A stretch of 64,000 nucleotides of DNA from Candidatus Dadabacteria bacterium UBA1144 (GCA_002311855.1 DCAB01000012.1:379759-443758), one strand, 5' to 3'; counted from the stretch's first letter, positions 9,227 to 19,927 are shown. The notes: generated by a model not told the origin, from the sequence alone. Translations and numbers: made by a program.

Positions 9227-12200
9227 ATGATGAAAAAAAATAGGTTGTTGTATGAAAGAGAATTTGAGCACGATGCCTGCGGGGTAGGTTTTGTCGCTGA
9301 TATTAACGGTGAAAGAAGCAATAAGGTTCTCAAAAGAGCAATTGAAGCGGTTATTAATCTAACCCATAGAGGCGCTATCGGAGGAGATCAAAAAACTGGT
9401 GACGGCGCAGGAATATTGACACAGCTACCATTAGAGTTTTTTGACCAGATTCTCTCGCTCGATAATATTTTGCCCGGAAATCTGGGTGTTGGAATGTTCT
9501 TTTTACCGAAAAAGAGCGAAGTTGATTATGAAAAAAGTCTTAAAATAATTAGAGATTGTATCCTTGAAAGTGGCATATCACTTTTGGCCACTAGGCAGGT
9601 TCCAGTCGATTCCTCGGGCTTAGGCCAAAAAGCTTTGGAGACACTTCCCGACATACAACAGTTTTTTGTTTCCGATACAAGCTTTACTAATCAAGAGAAA
9701 TTTGAAAGAAATCTTTTTAAAACAAGGAAGATTATTGATTCTAAAGCTAAAGAAAATAATATTAAGGATATTTATTGTTGCTCTTTTTCTTCAAAAACTA
9801 TTTGTTATAAAGGTATGTTGATAGCACACCAGCTTGATCAATTTTATCTTGATCTAAGAAATCCAAATTTTAAAACAAGTTTGGCCGTATTCCACCAAAG
9901 ATACAGCACAAATACTTTTCCCGATTGGAAATTGGCTCACCCTTATAGGTATATCGGACACAACGGCGAGATTAATACTCTCATGGGTAATAAAAATTGG
10001 ATGAAAGCAAGAGAGAATTCTTCTGTTTCTAAAATATGGGGTAAAGATATTAATTTTATTAAACCTTTTATCACGCCTGACGGGAGTGATTCATCTGATT
10101 TGGATAATGCATTGGAAATTCTAACTCTATCAGGTAGGGATATTTTACAATCCGTTTGCATGCTTATTCCCGAAGCATATGAAAAAGATCCTACTATGCC
10201 CAATGAACTAAAGTCCTTTTACGACTATAGCTCATGTATTGTTGAGCCCTGGGATGGTCCTGCAGCGATAGTATTCACTGATGGAAGATACGTTGGTGCA
10301 GCACTTGATAGAAACGGACTAAGGCCAATTCGTTATCATGTCACGGATGATAATCTAATAATTTTAGGATCTGAGGTAGGTATAGTCGATATTCCCGTAA
10401 AAAATGTAATAAGATCCGGTCGTGTTGGCCCTGGAAAAATCTTAGCTGTAGATACGGAAAACAAAGTCCTTCTTTTTGATAAAGAGATTAAAAATAATCT
10501 TGCAAAAACTCTTGATTATAAAAAATGGACATCCGAAAGATTTCATAAAGTATCAGAGATAATTTCTTCAAATGAGCCAGGAAAACAAGACATATCAGAT
10601 TTTTCCGAGGAAGAAATATTGCTTTTTCAAAAAGCATTCGGCTATTCGTTAGAAGATCTGGAAAGACTCATAGAACCCATGAGCCGCAGCGGAAAAGAGC
10701 CAATCGGATCGATGGGAGACGATACTCCGATCTCGGCTTTATCTTCAAAACCAAAGTCAGTTTTTTCATATTTCAAGCAAAGATTTGCACAAGTTACAAA
10801 TCCTCCGATTGATCCCTACAGAGAAGAGAGCGTTATGTCGCTGAGAGTTCTAATGGGAGATAAATCCAGTTTTCTTGATTCAATTAATCCCAAAGAAGAA
10901 TTTTTATGTTTTGATTCACCTGTATTGACCGATAAAGAAATGAATTGGATTAAAAACCTCAAATCAAAGAAATTCAGTGTATCCCAAATTAATACTTTAT
11001 TTCCTGTATCTAAAAAAAACGGACTTGAATCATCTCTAAATAATATTGTCAATAAAGCCATAGCAGAGGTTGACAAGGGTTTTAAGATTCTCCTCCTCTC
11101 TGATAGAAATATCTCAAAAACTAAAGCACCAATACCTATGTTGGCCGCTGTGAGTGCCATTCATCATGAATTGATTTCTCAAGGTAAAAGGATGAAAGTC
11201 TCTATTGTAGTTGAATCTGGTGAAGTTAGAGAAGACCACCATGTCTGTTGCCTGTTAGGTTATGGAGCATCATGTATTAATCCTTATCTCGCCTTTGCAA
11301 GTGTTACGGACTGGATGGCAACATTTGAGGGTGACCCTGAGCACCATTTGTCAAATTATAAATTAGCACTTGAGCGAGGAGTGTTGAAAATTATGTCTAA
11401 AATGGGCATAAGTACGGTTGCTAGCTATACTGGCTCTCAGATTTTTGAAATAGTGGGTATTGATGACCAAACTACAAATAATTATTTCCCTGGCACGGTT
11501 AGTAGAATAGGAGGTGTCTCTATAGGAGATTTTGAAACTGATACACTAATATTTCATTCAAATGCATTCAAGAAAAAGATTGGGGAAAGACTCAAAGAGG
11601 AAGGAATATATAGATTTAGAAAAGATGGTGAATATCATTCATTAAATCCTCTTCTCTTTAAATCTCTTAGGAAACTATCAAAAACTGCATCGTACGATGA
11701 TTATAAAAATTTTGTCTTATTACACGAGAATAGACACCCTTCTATGATTAGGGATTTACTTGAGTTTAAGTCTGTAGGCGAGATTCCTATCGACGATGTG
11801 GAGCCAATAGAAGAAATAGTAAAAAGATGGAGGACGGGAGCGATGTCTCACGGAGCCCTAAGTACCGAAGCTCACCAGGCAGTTGCAATCGCAGTTAATA
11901 GAATAGGTGGAAAAAGTAATAGTGGTGAGGGCGGAGAAAATTCAAACAGATTTACTAAAGATTCTGACGGAAACTGGAGAAATAGTGCTATCAAACAAGT
12001 TGCTTCGGGAAGATTTGGTGTAACTCCTGAATACCTTGCTGCTGCTGAAGTGATAGAAATCAAGATGGCGCAAGGAGCTAAACCCGGAGAAGGTGGTCAA
12101 ATACCAGGATCAAAAGTAAGCGAAGAGATAGCTTCACAAAGATATTCGATACCTGGTGTGGGTTTAATCTCTCCACCCCCTCACCATGATATCTATAGTA

Positions 12201-13729
12201 TCGAAGATTTAGCTCAATTGATCTATGATTTAAAACATGCAAATACAAGTGCAAAGGTGAGTGTTAAATTAGTTTCAGAAATTGGTGTTGGAACAGTAGC
12301 AGCTGGTGTTGCCAAGGGATATGCTGATAATATACAAATAAGTGGATGCGAGGGAGGGACCGGAGCTTCTCCATTGGGTTCGATTAAACACGCGGGTATA
12401 CCTTGGGAGATGGGATTAGCAGAAGCCCAACAAGTACTAGTTATGAACGACTTGCGTGGAAGGGTTAGTTTGAGTGTAGATGGGGGATTTCAAAGAGGTT
12501 TTGATGTTGTGGTAGCGGCGATGCTAGGGGCAGACGAATATGGATTTGGCACATCTGTTCTTGTAGCGTTAGGTTGTGTTATGGCTAGGCAATGTCATTT
12601 AAATACCTGCCCTGTAGGGATAGCATCGCAAAAACCTGAACTAAGAGCTAAGTTCCCTGGTGTTCCAGAAGATGCTGTAAATTATTTATTAGCAATTGCT
12701 AACGATGTTAGGGAAATATTGTCAAAAATAGGAGTTAAATCAATCGACGATATAATTGGAAGAACAGATCTATTAAAAGTTAAATCAAATCTTGATTTTC
12801 AGAAAACAAAAAATATAAACCTAGATAGACTTTTAGCTGATCCAGATCCTTCAAACACAAAGCCTAGAAAAAAGATTTTAGATAGAAACGATAGAGATGA
12901 GAACCCAATTGATTATGAAATAATGAATATCTGTAGATTAAGTATCGATGAACTAGAAAGAAAATCTATCAATTTGTCTATTAAAAATACGGATAGAACT
13001 GTAGGTGCTATATTGTCAGGAACAATAGCTAAAAAATATGGCAACAAGGGACTACCAGATGAAACTATAAGAATTAACTTTAGAGGTACGGCTGGACAAA
13101 GTTTCGGTGGCTATTTAATTAACGGGATATCTCTTTTCTTGGAAGGAGAAGCGAATGATTATGTAGGAAAATCAATGCATGGGGGGAAAATCATTGTTTA
13201 TCCCGATAGAGAATCTAATTATTTAACTGAAGGTAATTCCATAATTGGAAATACAGTTTTATATGGAGCTACAGCAGGCCGTTTATACGCTGCCGGCTTT
13301 GCGGGAGAAAGGTTCTGTGTTAGAAACAGCGGGGTTGTTGCTGTAGTCGAGGGGGTTGGGGACCACGCCTGCGAATATATGACCGGCGGAGAAGTTTATA
13401 TCTTCGGGCCGGTAGGTAAAAATTTGGGTGCGGGCATGTCAGGGGGACTGGCTTATATCTTAGTTGAGAATGAAAATATAAATCATCAGATTAATCACGA
13501 TATGGTTTTAGTTGAAAAGGTGAATACAAAAGATATTGCAAAAATAAAATTTTCTCTGAATGAACATTATGTTCTCACCAAAAGTAAGAAGGCTAAATTA
13601 ATCCTCGACGGTTTTGATGATTTTGTACCTAGGTTTATCAAAATAGTCCCTAAGGAGCTCTTTAAACTACTTGAATCAAAAGGTATTGACATAGATGATT
13701 TTGATTTTGTTAATCCAAAATTAAATTAA
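9227..13729 (+). CDS. gltB: Glutamate synthase, large (alpha) subunit
   Basis: GltB takes the amide nitrogen of glutamine and adds it to 2-oxoglutarate to make glutamate. At 1500 residues it has the full four-domain plan. The class II glutamine amidotransferase begins at Cys18 (DACGVGFVAD), so a 17-residue propeptide is expected to be removed. A central domain is followed by the FMN synthase domain (GGKSNSGEGGENSNRF, EGGTGASPLG) and a C-terminal beta-helix with repeated GxGxG-like glycine motifs. The 3Fe-4S cysteines are in CVMARQCHLNTCPVG. The tandem ATGs at 9227 and 9230 make the exact start uncertain by one codon. The small subunit GltD is not adjacent. The 3' end overlaps tsaD by 20 bases, tail to tail. 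Confidence 0.97.
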   Translation: MMKKNRLLYEREFEHDACGVGFVADINGERSNKVLKRAIEAVINLTHRGAIGGDQKTGDGAGILTQLPLEFFDQILSLDNILPGNLGVGMFFLPKKSEVDYEKSLKIIRDCILESGISLLATRQVPVDSSGLGQKALETLPDIQQFFVSDTSFTNQEKFERNLFKTRKIIDSKAKENNIKDIYCCSFSSKTICYKGMLIAHQLDQFYLDLRNPNFKTSLAVFHQRYSTNTFPDWKLAHPYRYIGHNGEINTLMGNKNWMKARENSSVSKIWGKDINFIKPFITPDGSDSSDLDNALEILTLSGRDILQSVCMLIPEAYEKDPTMPNELKSFYDYSSCIVEPWDGPAAIVFTDGRYVGAALDRNGLRPIRYHVTDDNLIILGSEVGIVDIPVKNVIRSGRVGPGKILAVDTENKVLLFDKEIKNNLAKTLDYKKWTSERFHKVSEIISSNEPGKQDISDFSEEEILLFQKAFGYSLEDLERLIEPMSRSGKEPIGSMGDDTPISALSSKPKSVFSYFKQRFAQVTNPPIDPYREESVMSLRVLMGDKSSFLDSINPKEEFLCFDSPVLTDKEMNWIKNLKSKKFSVSQINTLFPVSKKNGLESSLNNIVNKAIAEVDKGFKILLLSDRNISKTKAPIPMLAAVSAIHHELISQGKRMKVSIVVESGEVREDHHVCCLLGYGASCINPYLAFASVTDWMATFEGDPEHHLSNYKLALERGVLKIMSKMGISTVASYTGSQIFEIVGIDDQTTNNYFPGTVSRIGGVSIGDFETDTLIFHSNAFKKKIGERLKEEGIYRFRKDGEYHSLNPLLFKSLRKLSKTASYDDYKNFVLLHENRHPSMIRDLLEFKSVGEIPIDDVEPIEEIVKRWRTGAMSHGALSTEAHQAVAIAVNRIGGKSNSGEGGENSNRFTKDSDGNWRNSAIKQVASGRFGVTPEYLAAAEVIEIKMAQGAKPGEGGQIPGSKVSEEIASQRYSIPGVGLISPPPHHDIYSIEDLAQLIYDLKHANTSAKVSVKLVSEIGVGTVAAGVAKGYADNIQISGCEGGTGASPLGSIKHAGIPWEMGLAEAQQVLVMNDLRGRVSLSVDGGFQRGFDVVVAAMLGADEYGFGTSVLVALGCVMARQCHLNTCPVGIASQKPELRAKFPGVPEDAVNYLLAIANDVREILSKIGVKSIDDIIGRTDLLKVKSNLDFQKTKNINLDRLLADPDPSNTKPRKKILDRNDRDENPIDYEIMNICRLSIDELERKSINLSIKNTDRTVGAILSGTIAKKYGNKGLPDETIRINFRGTAGQSFGGYLINGISLFLEGEANDYVGKSMHGGKIIVYPDRESNYLTEGNSIIGNTVLYGATAGRLYAAGFAGERFCVRNSGVVAVVEGVGDHACEYMTGGEVYIFGPVGKNLGAGMSGGLAYILVENENINHQINHDMVLVEKVNTKDIAKIKFSLNEHYVLTKSKKAKLILDGFDDFVPRFIKIVPKELFKLLESKGIDIDDFDFVNPKLN

Positions 13730-14723
13730 TTTTCTTTCTTCTTAAAGTACTAAAAACTGGGAAGTCTAGTGAAGATTGAACCTTGTTCTCAATAATCTTT
13801 TGGATTCCTCTCATTGCGATCATTGCGCCGTTATCGGTGCAATACTTACTAGAGGGAAAGATAATTTCATATCTTGATAAATTTTCTTTCGCACTTTCTC
13901 TAAGTCTTGAATTGCACGCAACTCCCCCAGAAAAAAGGATACTCTTAACACTAAATTTCTTGGTTGCTTTAATGATATTGCGAATAAGAGATTTAACGAT
14001 AGCTTCTTGGTAGGATGACGCAATATCATTCATATTTGCCTTCCAATTAGCATTCTTATCTAGGTAGTATTTTAAAGAAGTTTTTAAACCACTAAAACTA
14101 AAATCCAATGAATCTCCAAGTTCTGCAACTGGAAAATCATGAAAATCCTTATTGCCTAGTTTTGATATTCTATCAATTTGTATCCCACCAGGATAACCAA
14201 GTCCCAAAAGTTTAGCACCTTTATCAAAAGCTTCACCTGCTGCATCATCAAGAGTTGAAGACCTTAGATTGAAATTATTTTGATCCTTTAAGTAGTAAAT
14301 ATTTGTATGTCCCCCGGATACTACAAGGCAAATAGCTGGAAATTTAATCTCATTTTCTATAAAGCATGATGCGATATGTCCTTCTAAATGATTTATTGGA
14401 AATATATTGCTTTTATTTATTAGAGCCAATGTTTTTGCCGTTGAAACTCCAATCATAAGACAACTTAGAAGACCTGGACCATTTGTAACACAGATCATAT
14501 CTATTTCCTGTATTTTTCTATTAGCAATTTTTAGTGATTCATTTAACACGTGAACAATTTTTTCAAGATGATTTTTTGATGCTATTTCTGGAACGACACC
14601 TCCAAAATTTTTATGGATGTCTATTTGACTAAAGGTGACATTCGATAGGACATTTTTGTCGCTATCTAGAATAGCCACGCTAGTCTCATCACAAGATGTT
14701 TCGATGCCCATAAAATATTTCAT
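13710..14723 (-). CDS. tsaD: tRNA N6-threonylcarbamoyladenosine transferase TsaD
   Basis: TsaD, with TsaB and TsaE, transfers threonylcarbamoyl to A37 of tRNAs that read ANN codons. The ASKHA-fold N-terminus MGIETSCDETSVAI, the metal-binding NHLEGHIAS, SGGHTNIY, the nucleotide-binding GVACNSRLRE and the C-terminal TDNGAMIAMRG with its metal-ligand Asp are all present. Length is 337 residues, as usual. It is divergent from thiC across 80 bases. Neither TsaB nor TsaE is in the window. Confidence 0.96.
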   Translation of the reverse strand: MKYFMGIETSCDETSVAILDSDKNVLSNVTFSQIDIHKNFGGVVPEIASKNHLEKIVHVLNESLKIANRKIQEIDMICVTNGPGLLSCLMIGVSTAKTLALINKSNIFPINHLEGHIASCFIENEIKFPAICLVVSGGHTNIYYLKDQNNFNLRSSTLDDAAGEAFDKGAKLLGLGYPGGIQIDRISKLGNKDFHDFPVAELGDSLDFSFSGLKTSLKYYLDKNANWKANMNDIASSYQEAIVKSLIRNIIKATKKFSVKSILFSGGVACNSRLRESAKENLSRYEIIFPSSKYCTDNGAMIAMRGIQKIIENKVQSSLDFPVFSTLRRKKINLILD

Positions 14724-14803
14724 AGAGACTTATTGTTCTTATGGTAATTATTTTCCAAATAATTCAAATGTTCAAATATATGGTAGAATCTACTTAACAA
14801 AAA

Positions 14804-16702
14804 ATGGTAAAAAAGAATAGCCGATTCAATCAAGATCAAGAGTTTATTTCTAGAGAACCTTTTCCAAATTCAAAGAAAATCTATGTCCAAGGGGATATGC
14901 ACAAGTCGGTTAGGGTAGCAATGAGAGAAATCCAAATTTCCGAATCTGATAATTTCTATTCTTCAAATCCTAATCTTTCTACTGCTTACTACACTACGTA
15001 TGATACAAGTGGCCCTTATACAGATTCTGAAGTTGAAATTGCTGTCACGAAAGGACTTCCCAAACTTAGAGAGAAATGGATTTTAACTAGGCAGGATGTA
15101 GAGGCTAGAAATGATTTTTCACCATTATTTGCAAATGAAACTAGAGCAAACAAAAAATTAATTCCTATAAAGTTTTTAAACAGAAAGCCTTTGGTGGCCA
15201 TGAAGGGCAGAAATGTAACTCAAATGCATTATGCTAAGCAAGGGATTGTAACCCCAGAAATGGAGTATGTGGCCATAAGAGAGAACCAGAGATTAGATGA
15301 TAGTTATTCTACAAAAGAAAATCTTTCGTATAGTCATTCCGGCAGACAATTTAATTCTCAACTTCCCACAGATTTAATTACACCGGAGTTTGTCAGATCT
15401 GAACTTGCATCCGGAAGAGCGATAATACCATCAAACATAAACCATCCAGAAGCGGAACCAATGATAATTGGATCAAATTTTTTAGTTAAGATAAATGCTA
15501 ATATTGGTAATTCTGCTGTGACTTCAAGTATTGAAGAAGAAGTAGAGAAGGCAGTTTGGTCTTGTAGGTGGGGAGCCGATACGATCATGGATCTCTCAAC
15601 AGGTGACAATATTCATCAAACCAGAGAATGGATTATAAGAAACAGCCCCGTCCCTGTGGGAACTGTTCCAATTTATCAAGCTCTTGAAAGAGTTGACGGG
15701 AAAGCCGAAGATTTAAATTGGGAAATTTACAAAGATACATTGATAGAACAGGCGGAGCAAGGAGTTGATTATTTTACTATTCATGCTGGCGTACTATTAA
15801 GATTTATTCCTATGACTGTTAAGAGACGAACAGGGATTGTCTCCAGAGGTGGGTCTATTATGGCCAAATGGTGCCTATCTCATCATAAAGAAAGTTTTCT
15901 TTATACCAATTTTGAAGAAATATGTGAGATAATGAAGAAATACGATATATCTTTTTCGCTAGGCGATGGATTAAGACCAGGATCAATTTATGATGCGAAT
16001 GATGAAGCCCAATTCGCCGAGCTAGAAGTTCTTGGGGAGCTTACTAGAATAGCATGGAACAATGATGTGCAAGTCATGATTGAGGGACCTGGGCATATTC
16101 CAATGCAAATGATTAAAGAAAATATCGACAAACAAGTAAAAATATGTAAAGGGGCACCGTTTTATACATTAGGCCCTTTAACTACTGATATTGCTCCAGG
16201 CTACGATCATATAACTTCTGCAATTGGTGCCGCGATGATTGGTTGGTACGGAACATCCCTGCTTTGTTATGTGACGCCGAAAGAGCACTTAGGATTACCC
16301 AACAAAGAGGATGTAAAAAACGGGGTAATAGCTTATAAAATTGCAGCCCATGCGGCTAATCTGGCCAAAGGGCATCCTACTGCTCAATTAAGAGATAATT
16401 TATTAAGCCGAGCACGCTTTGAATTCAAGTGGGAGGATCAATTTAATCTTTCACTGGATCCAGATACTGCAAGACTATATCATGACGAAACTCTTCCCTC
16501 TGACAATGCTAAGGTGGCCCATTTCTGTTCTATGTGTGGACCTAAATTTTGTTCAATGAGAATAACCCAAGATATAATCAGCGAGTTTGGAGAAAAAACA
16601 GATAGTCTTTTGCCAACCAATGAGGAATTGGAAAAAGAATTGGAAAAAAAATCAGAAGAATTTAAAGAAGCAGGCGGCAATATCTATATAAAAGTCCGTT
16701 AA
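14804..16702 (+). CDS. thiC: Phosphomethylpyrimidine synthase ThiC
   Basis: ThiC is a radical-SAM enzyme that rearranges aminoimidazole ribotide into HMP-P, the pyrimidine half of thiamine. Seen in the sequence are GADTIMDLSTGDNIHQTRE, QGVDYFTIHAG, the SRGGSIMAKWC segment, EGPGHIPM and the unusual C-terminal cluster motif CSMCGPKFC near residues 586-594. Length (632) fits the long bacterial form with an N-terminal extension. The 80-base upstream gap is too short for a TPP riboswitch and I see no thi-box, so thiamine control would have to differ from the common arrangement. carB follows after 20 bases. Confidence 0.97.
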   Translation: MVKKNSRFNQDQEFISREPFPNSKKIYVQGDMHKSVRVAMREIQISESDNFYSSNPNLSTAYYTTYDTSGPYTDSEVEIAVTKGLPKLREKWILTRQDVEARNDFSPLFANETRANKKLIPIKFLNRKPLVAMKGRNVTQMHYAKQGIVTPEMEYVAIRENQRLDDSYSTKENLSYSHSGRQFNSQLPTDLITPEFVRSELASGRAIIPSNINHPEAEPMIIGSNFLVKINANIGNSAVTSSIEEEVEKAVWSCRWGADTIMDLSTGDNIHQTREWIIRNSPVPVGTVPIYQALERVDGKAEDLNWEIYKDTLIEQAEQGVDYFTIHAGVLLRFIPMTVKRRTGIVSRGGSIMAKWCLSHHKESFLYTNFEEICEIMKKYDISFSLGDGLRPGSIYDANDEAQFAELEVLGELTRIAWNNDVQVMIEGPGHIPMQMIKENIDKQVKICKGAPFYTLGPLTTDIAPGYDHITSAIGAAMIGWYGTSLLCYVTPKEHLGLPNKEDVKNGVIAYKIAAHAANLAKGHPTAQLRDNLLSRARFEFKWEDQFNLSLDPDTARLYHDETLPSDNAKVAHFCSMCGPKFCSMRITQDIISEFGEKTDSLLPTNEELEKELEKKSEEFKEAGGNIYIKVR

Positions 16703-16722
16703 TAACTTTAGTTTTACGAATT

Positions 16723-19700
16723 ATGCCAAAAAGAACGGACATTAAATCCATCCTAATAATAGGGTCTGGACCGATAGTAATCGGTCAAGGGTGTGAATTT
16801 GATTACTCTGGGACCCAAGCTTGCAAAGCCCTGAAAGAAGAGGGCTACAAAGTGATTCTCGTTAATAGTAACCCCGCAACGATAATGACTGATCCAGATT
16901 TTGCTGATAGAACATATATTGAGCCATTAAATACCGATACTCTTGAAAAAATTATAGAGAAAGAACTTCCTGATGCCATCCTTCCAACCGTTGGGGGACA
17001 AACAGCTTTAAATTTAGCTATGGATTTACACGTAAGAGGAGTTTTGAATAAATACGGAGTAGAGCTTATAGGAGCCAAGATTGATGCAATCGAAAAAGCA
17101 GAAAAAAGAGCAAAGTTTAAAAAAGCAATGAAATCTATAGGCTTAAGAGTTCCCAACAGTATTGTTGTAAATAATCTTGAGGATGGACTTAAACTAATTA
17201 AGAAAGTTGGGTTTCCCGCGATACTTAGACCATCTTTTACATTGGGTGGAACGGGGGGAGGCATAGCTCGCTCTATGGAAGAATTAAAATTGCTACTTAA
17301 AGATGGCTTGGATTCTAGTCCTATATCTGAAGTTCAAATCGATGAATCGATAATTGGATGGAAGGAATTTGAATTGGAAGTTGTTAGAGATTCCAAAGAT
17401 AATGTAATTATAATTTGTTCTATTGAAAATTTTGATCCAATGGGAATTCACACTGGTGATAGTATCACTGTTGCACCAGCTCAAACATTAACCGATAAGC
17501 AATATCAACTATTAAGAAATTATTCAATCGACATTATTAGAGAAATAGGTGTTGAGACTGGTGGATCAAATATACAATTTGCAGTAAATCCAGACAATGG
17601 AGACATAGTTGTAATTGAGATGAATCCAAGAGTATCAAGAAGTTCTGCTCTAGCATCAAAGGCAACAGGCTATCCAATCGCCAAAATTGCAGCCAAATTA
17701 GCAGTTGGATATACGTTGGACGAATTGCCTAACGATATAACCCTAGATACTCCTGCTTCTTTTGAGCCTACTCTAGATTATGTGGTGGTAAAAATACCAA
17801 GATTTACCTTTGAAAAATTTCCTCAAACTAAACCAGAATTGGGAACTCAAATGAAATCGGTAGGTGAGATTATGTCTATTGGAAGCACTTTTAAGGAAGC
17901 ACTCGGAAAAGCTATGAGATCTTTAGAAACCGAGAATCTTGCTTTTGATTTAATTGAAGATGACAAAAACAAAATACTTGATGTATTAGGATCCAATAAT
18001 CCAAACAAACTTTGGTATATAGCAAATGCTTTTAGGACAGGTATTAATGTTGATCAGATATATGAGATTACAAAGATAGATAAGTGGTTTTTAAATAACA
18101 TAAGAGAAATGATTGAATTAGAATTTGAAATTAGAAAAAAATGCGACTCTGCCCTTGATAAAGAAATAATCTATCGTGCCAAACAAAATGGGTTCTCAGA
18201 TGCAATTATCTCATATTTAGTTGGAAAAAACGAAGAAGAAATTAGAGATTTTAGATTATCTCACGATATAGTTCCATCTTATAAGATGGTTGATACATGT
18301 GCAGCCGAATTTGAAGCGTTCACACCTTATCTATATTCAACTTATCAATCTGAAGATGAATCTAACCCAACCAATGAGAAGAAAATCGCGATATTGGGTA
18401 GTGGGCCCAATAGAATTGGACAAGGAATTGAATTTGACTATTGTTGTGTACATGCATCTTTTTCACTAAAAGAGGAAGGGTATCAAACCATAATGATTAA
18501 TTGCAATCCTGAAACTGTGAGTACAGATTATGATACTTCTGATAAATTATATTTTGAGCCACTAACAGCCGAAGATACAATATCTATAATCAACAAAGAA
18601 AAACCCGATGGGGTTATCGTTCATTTTGGAGGCCAAACCCCATTAAAACTTGCACTAGATCTTGAAAAAGCTGGAGCAAATATTATTGGTACTTCTGCTG
18701 ACAGTATTGATCTTGCTGAAGATAGAGAAAGATTTAAAAATTTAATGGAAGAATTAGGAATACTTCAGCCAAGATCTATGATTGCTAAATCTCTAGACGA
18801 GGCCTTCCAATTATCTTCCGAGATAGGGTATCCCATTATTGTCAGACCTTCATACGTTCTAGGAGGAAGGGCAATGGAAATCGTTTATTCAGAACAAGAT
18901 TTGAGGAAATACCTTGGTGAGGCGGTTAGAGTTTCTCATAGAAGACCTATTTTATTAGATCAGTTCTTAAATGACGCTAAAGAAATTGATGTCGATGCAA
19001 TTTCCGATGGTCAAGATGTTGTAATTTGCGGAATTCTGGAACATATAGAAGAAGCTGGTGTTCATTCGGGGGATAGCACCATGGTTCTGCCACCTTATTC
19101 TTTAAATCAGAGTTTAATCGATCAAATTATTGAGAAGTCTAAATTGATAGCAATAAAATTAAAAGTTAAAGGACTTTTGAATATTCAATATGCGATAAAA
19201 GATAACAAAATATTTATAATTGAAGTTAATCCTAGAGCTAGTAGAACGGTACCTTTTATAAGCAAAGCCACCGGTGTTCCTATTGCAAAAATTGCATCGA
19301 AAGTTATGGTGGGTAAAAAGTTAAAAGAATTAGGTTTTACTGAAGAAGTTTCCATTAATCACTATGCGGTGAAAGAATCCGTCTTCCCTTTCATTAAATT
19401 TCCCGATGTTGATACTTTATTGGGACCAGAAATGAAATCTACTGGCGAAGTAATGGGAATTGACAATGAGCTTTCTGCAGCTTTTGCAAAGGCACAAATT
19501 GCGGCAGGTAACGATCTTCCAACCAAGGGAACTGCTTTTGTAAGTGTTAAGAATGATGATAAACCAAAAATAATAGAGCTTTCTAAAAAACTAATTGCAT
19601 TGGATTTCAATATTGTATCAACTAAAGGAACTCATGAATTTTTAAATAAATATTCTATAAATTCTAAAGTAATTAACAAAGTAAAAGAAGGACATCCAAA

Positions 19701-19917
19701 CATTGTTGATTTAATTAAAGAAGACAAAATTGATATTCTCATGAATACAACATTCACAAAAAAGGAGATATTGGAGTCGTTTTCAATAAGAAGAACGGCA
19801 CTCACGAGACGCGTTCCTTACTTCACAACGATAGCGGGAGCTCTTGCGGCGGTTGATGCGATTGGATATCTAAAAAAGGACACGATTAAAGTCAAAGCAC
19901 TTCAGGAATATTTTTAA
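16723..19917 (+). CDS. carB: Carbamoyl-phosphate synthase, large subunit
   Basis: CarB makes carbamoyl phosphate from bicarbonate, ammonia and two ATP, feeding arginine and pyrimidine synthesis. It has two homologous ATP-grasp halves: the first with SGPIVIGQGCEFDYSG and GGTGGGIARS, the second with GSGPNRIGQGIEFDYC and RPSYVLGGRAMEIV. A C-terminal MGS-like allosteric domain occupies roughly residues 935-1064. The 1064-residue length is complete. The glutaminase subunit CarA is not adjacent. It follows thiC by 20 bases and precedes greA, a carB-greA order common in proteobacteria. Confidence 0.97.
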   Translation: MPKRTDIKSILIIGSGPIVIGQGCEFDYSGTQACKALKEEGYKVILVNSNPATIMTDPDFADRTYIEPLNTDTLEKIIEKELPDAILPTVGGQTALNLAMDLHVRGVLNKYGVELIGAKIDAIEKAEKRAKFKKAMKSIGLRVPNSIVVNNLEDGLKLIKKVGFPAILRPSFTLGGTGGGIARSMEELKLLLKDGLDSSPISEVQIDESIIGWKEFELEVVRDSKDNVIIICSIENFDPMGIHTGDSITVAPAQTLTDKQYQLLRNYSIDIIREIGVETGGSNIQFAVNPDNGDIVVIEMNPRVSRSSALASKATGYPIAKIAAKLAVGYTLDELPNDITLDTPASFEPTLDYVVVKIPRFTFEKFPQTKPELGTQMKSVGEIMSIGSTFKEALGKAMRSLETENLAFDLIEDDKNKILDVLGSNNPNKLWYIANAFRTGINVDQIYEITKIDKWFLNNIREMIELEFEIRKKCDSALDKEIIYRAKQNGFSDAIISYLVGKNEEEIRDFRLSHDIVPSYKMVDTCAAEFEAFTPYLYSTYQSEDESNPTNEKKIAILGSGPNRIGQGIEFDYCCVHASFSLKEEGYQTIMINCNPETVSTDYDTSDKLYFEPLTAEDTISIINKEKPDGVIVHFGGQTPLKLALDLEKAGANIIGTSADSIDLAEDRERFKNLMEELGILQPRSMIAKSLDEAFQLSSEIGYPIIVRPSYVLGGRAMEIVYSEQDLRKYLGEAVRVSHRRPILLDQFLNDAKEIDVDAISDGQDVVICGILEHIEEAGVHSGDSTMVLPPYSLNQSLIDQIIEKSKLIAIKLKVKGLLNIQYAIKDNKIFIIEVNPRASRTVPFISKATGVPIAKIASKVMVGKKLKELGFTEEVSINHYAVKESVFPFIKFPDVDTLLGPEMKSTGEVMGIDNELSAAFAKAQIAAGNDLPTKGTAFVSVKNDDKPKIIELSKKLIALDFNIVSTKGTHEFLNKYSINSKVINKVKEGHPNIVDLIKEDKIDILMNTTFTKKEILESFSIRRTALTRRVPYFTTIAGALAAVDAIGYLKKDTIKVKALQEYF

Positions 19918-19921
19918 AAGG

Positions 19922-19927
19922 TATAAT
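19922..19927 (+). promoter_or_regulatory. -10 box immediately before greA
   Basis: A perfect TATAAT lies six bases before the ATG at 19934. The expected transcription start falls on or next to the A of that ATG, so a leaderless greA mRNA is possible. I find no good -35 at the standard distance. Confidence 0.4.

Noticed and set aside
14724..14803. TPP riboswitch before thiC
   Set aside because: The gap is only 80 bases and shows no thi-box elements or P1-P5 pairing. The space upstream of thiD is even shorter.
16845..17264. 139-codon reading frame on the minus strand inside carB
   Set aside because: It lies wholly antisense to a clear ATP-grasp domain and has no recognisable product or ribosome binding site. 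The same applies to antisense frames in gltB (10816-11160), the dehydrogenase (39636-39947) and thiolase (56252-56584).
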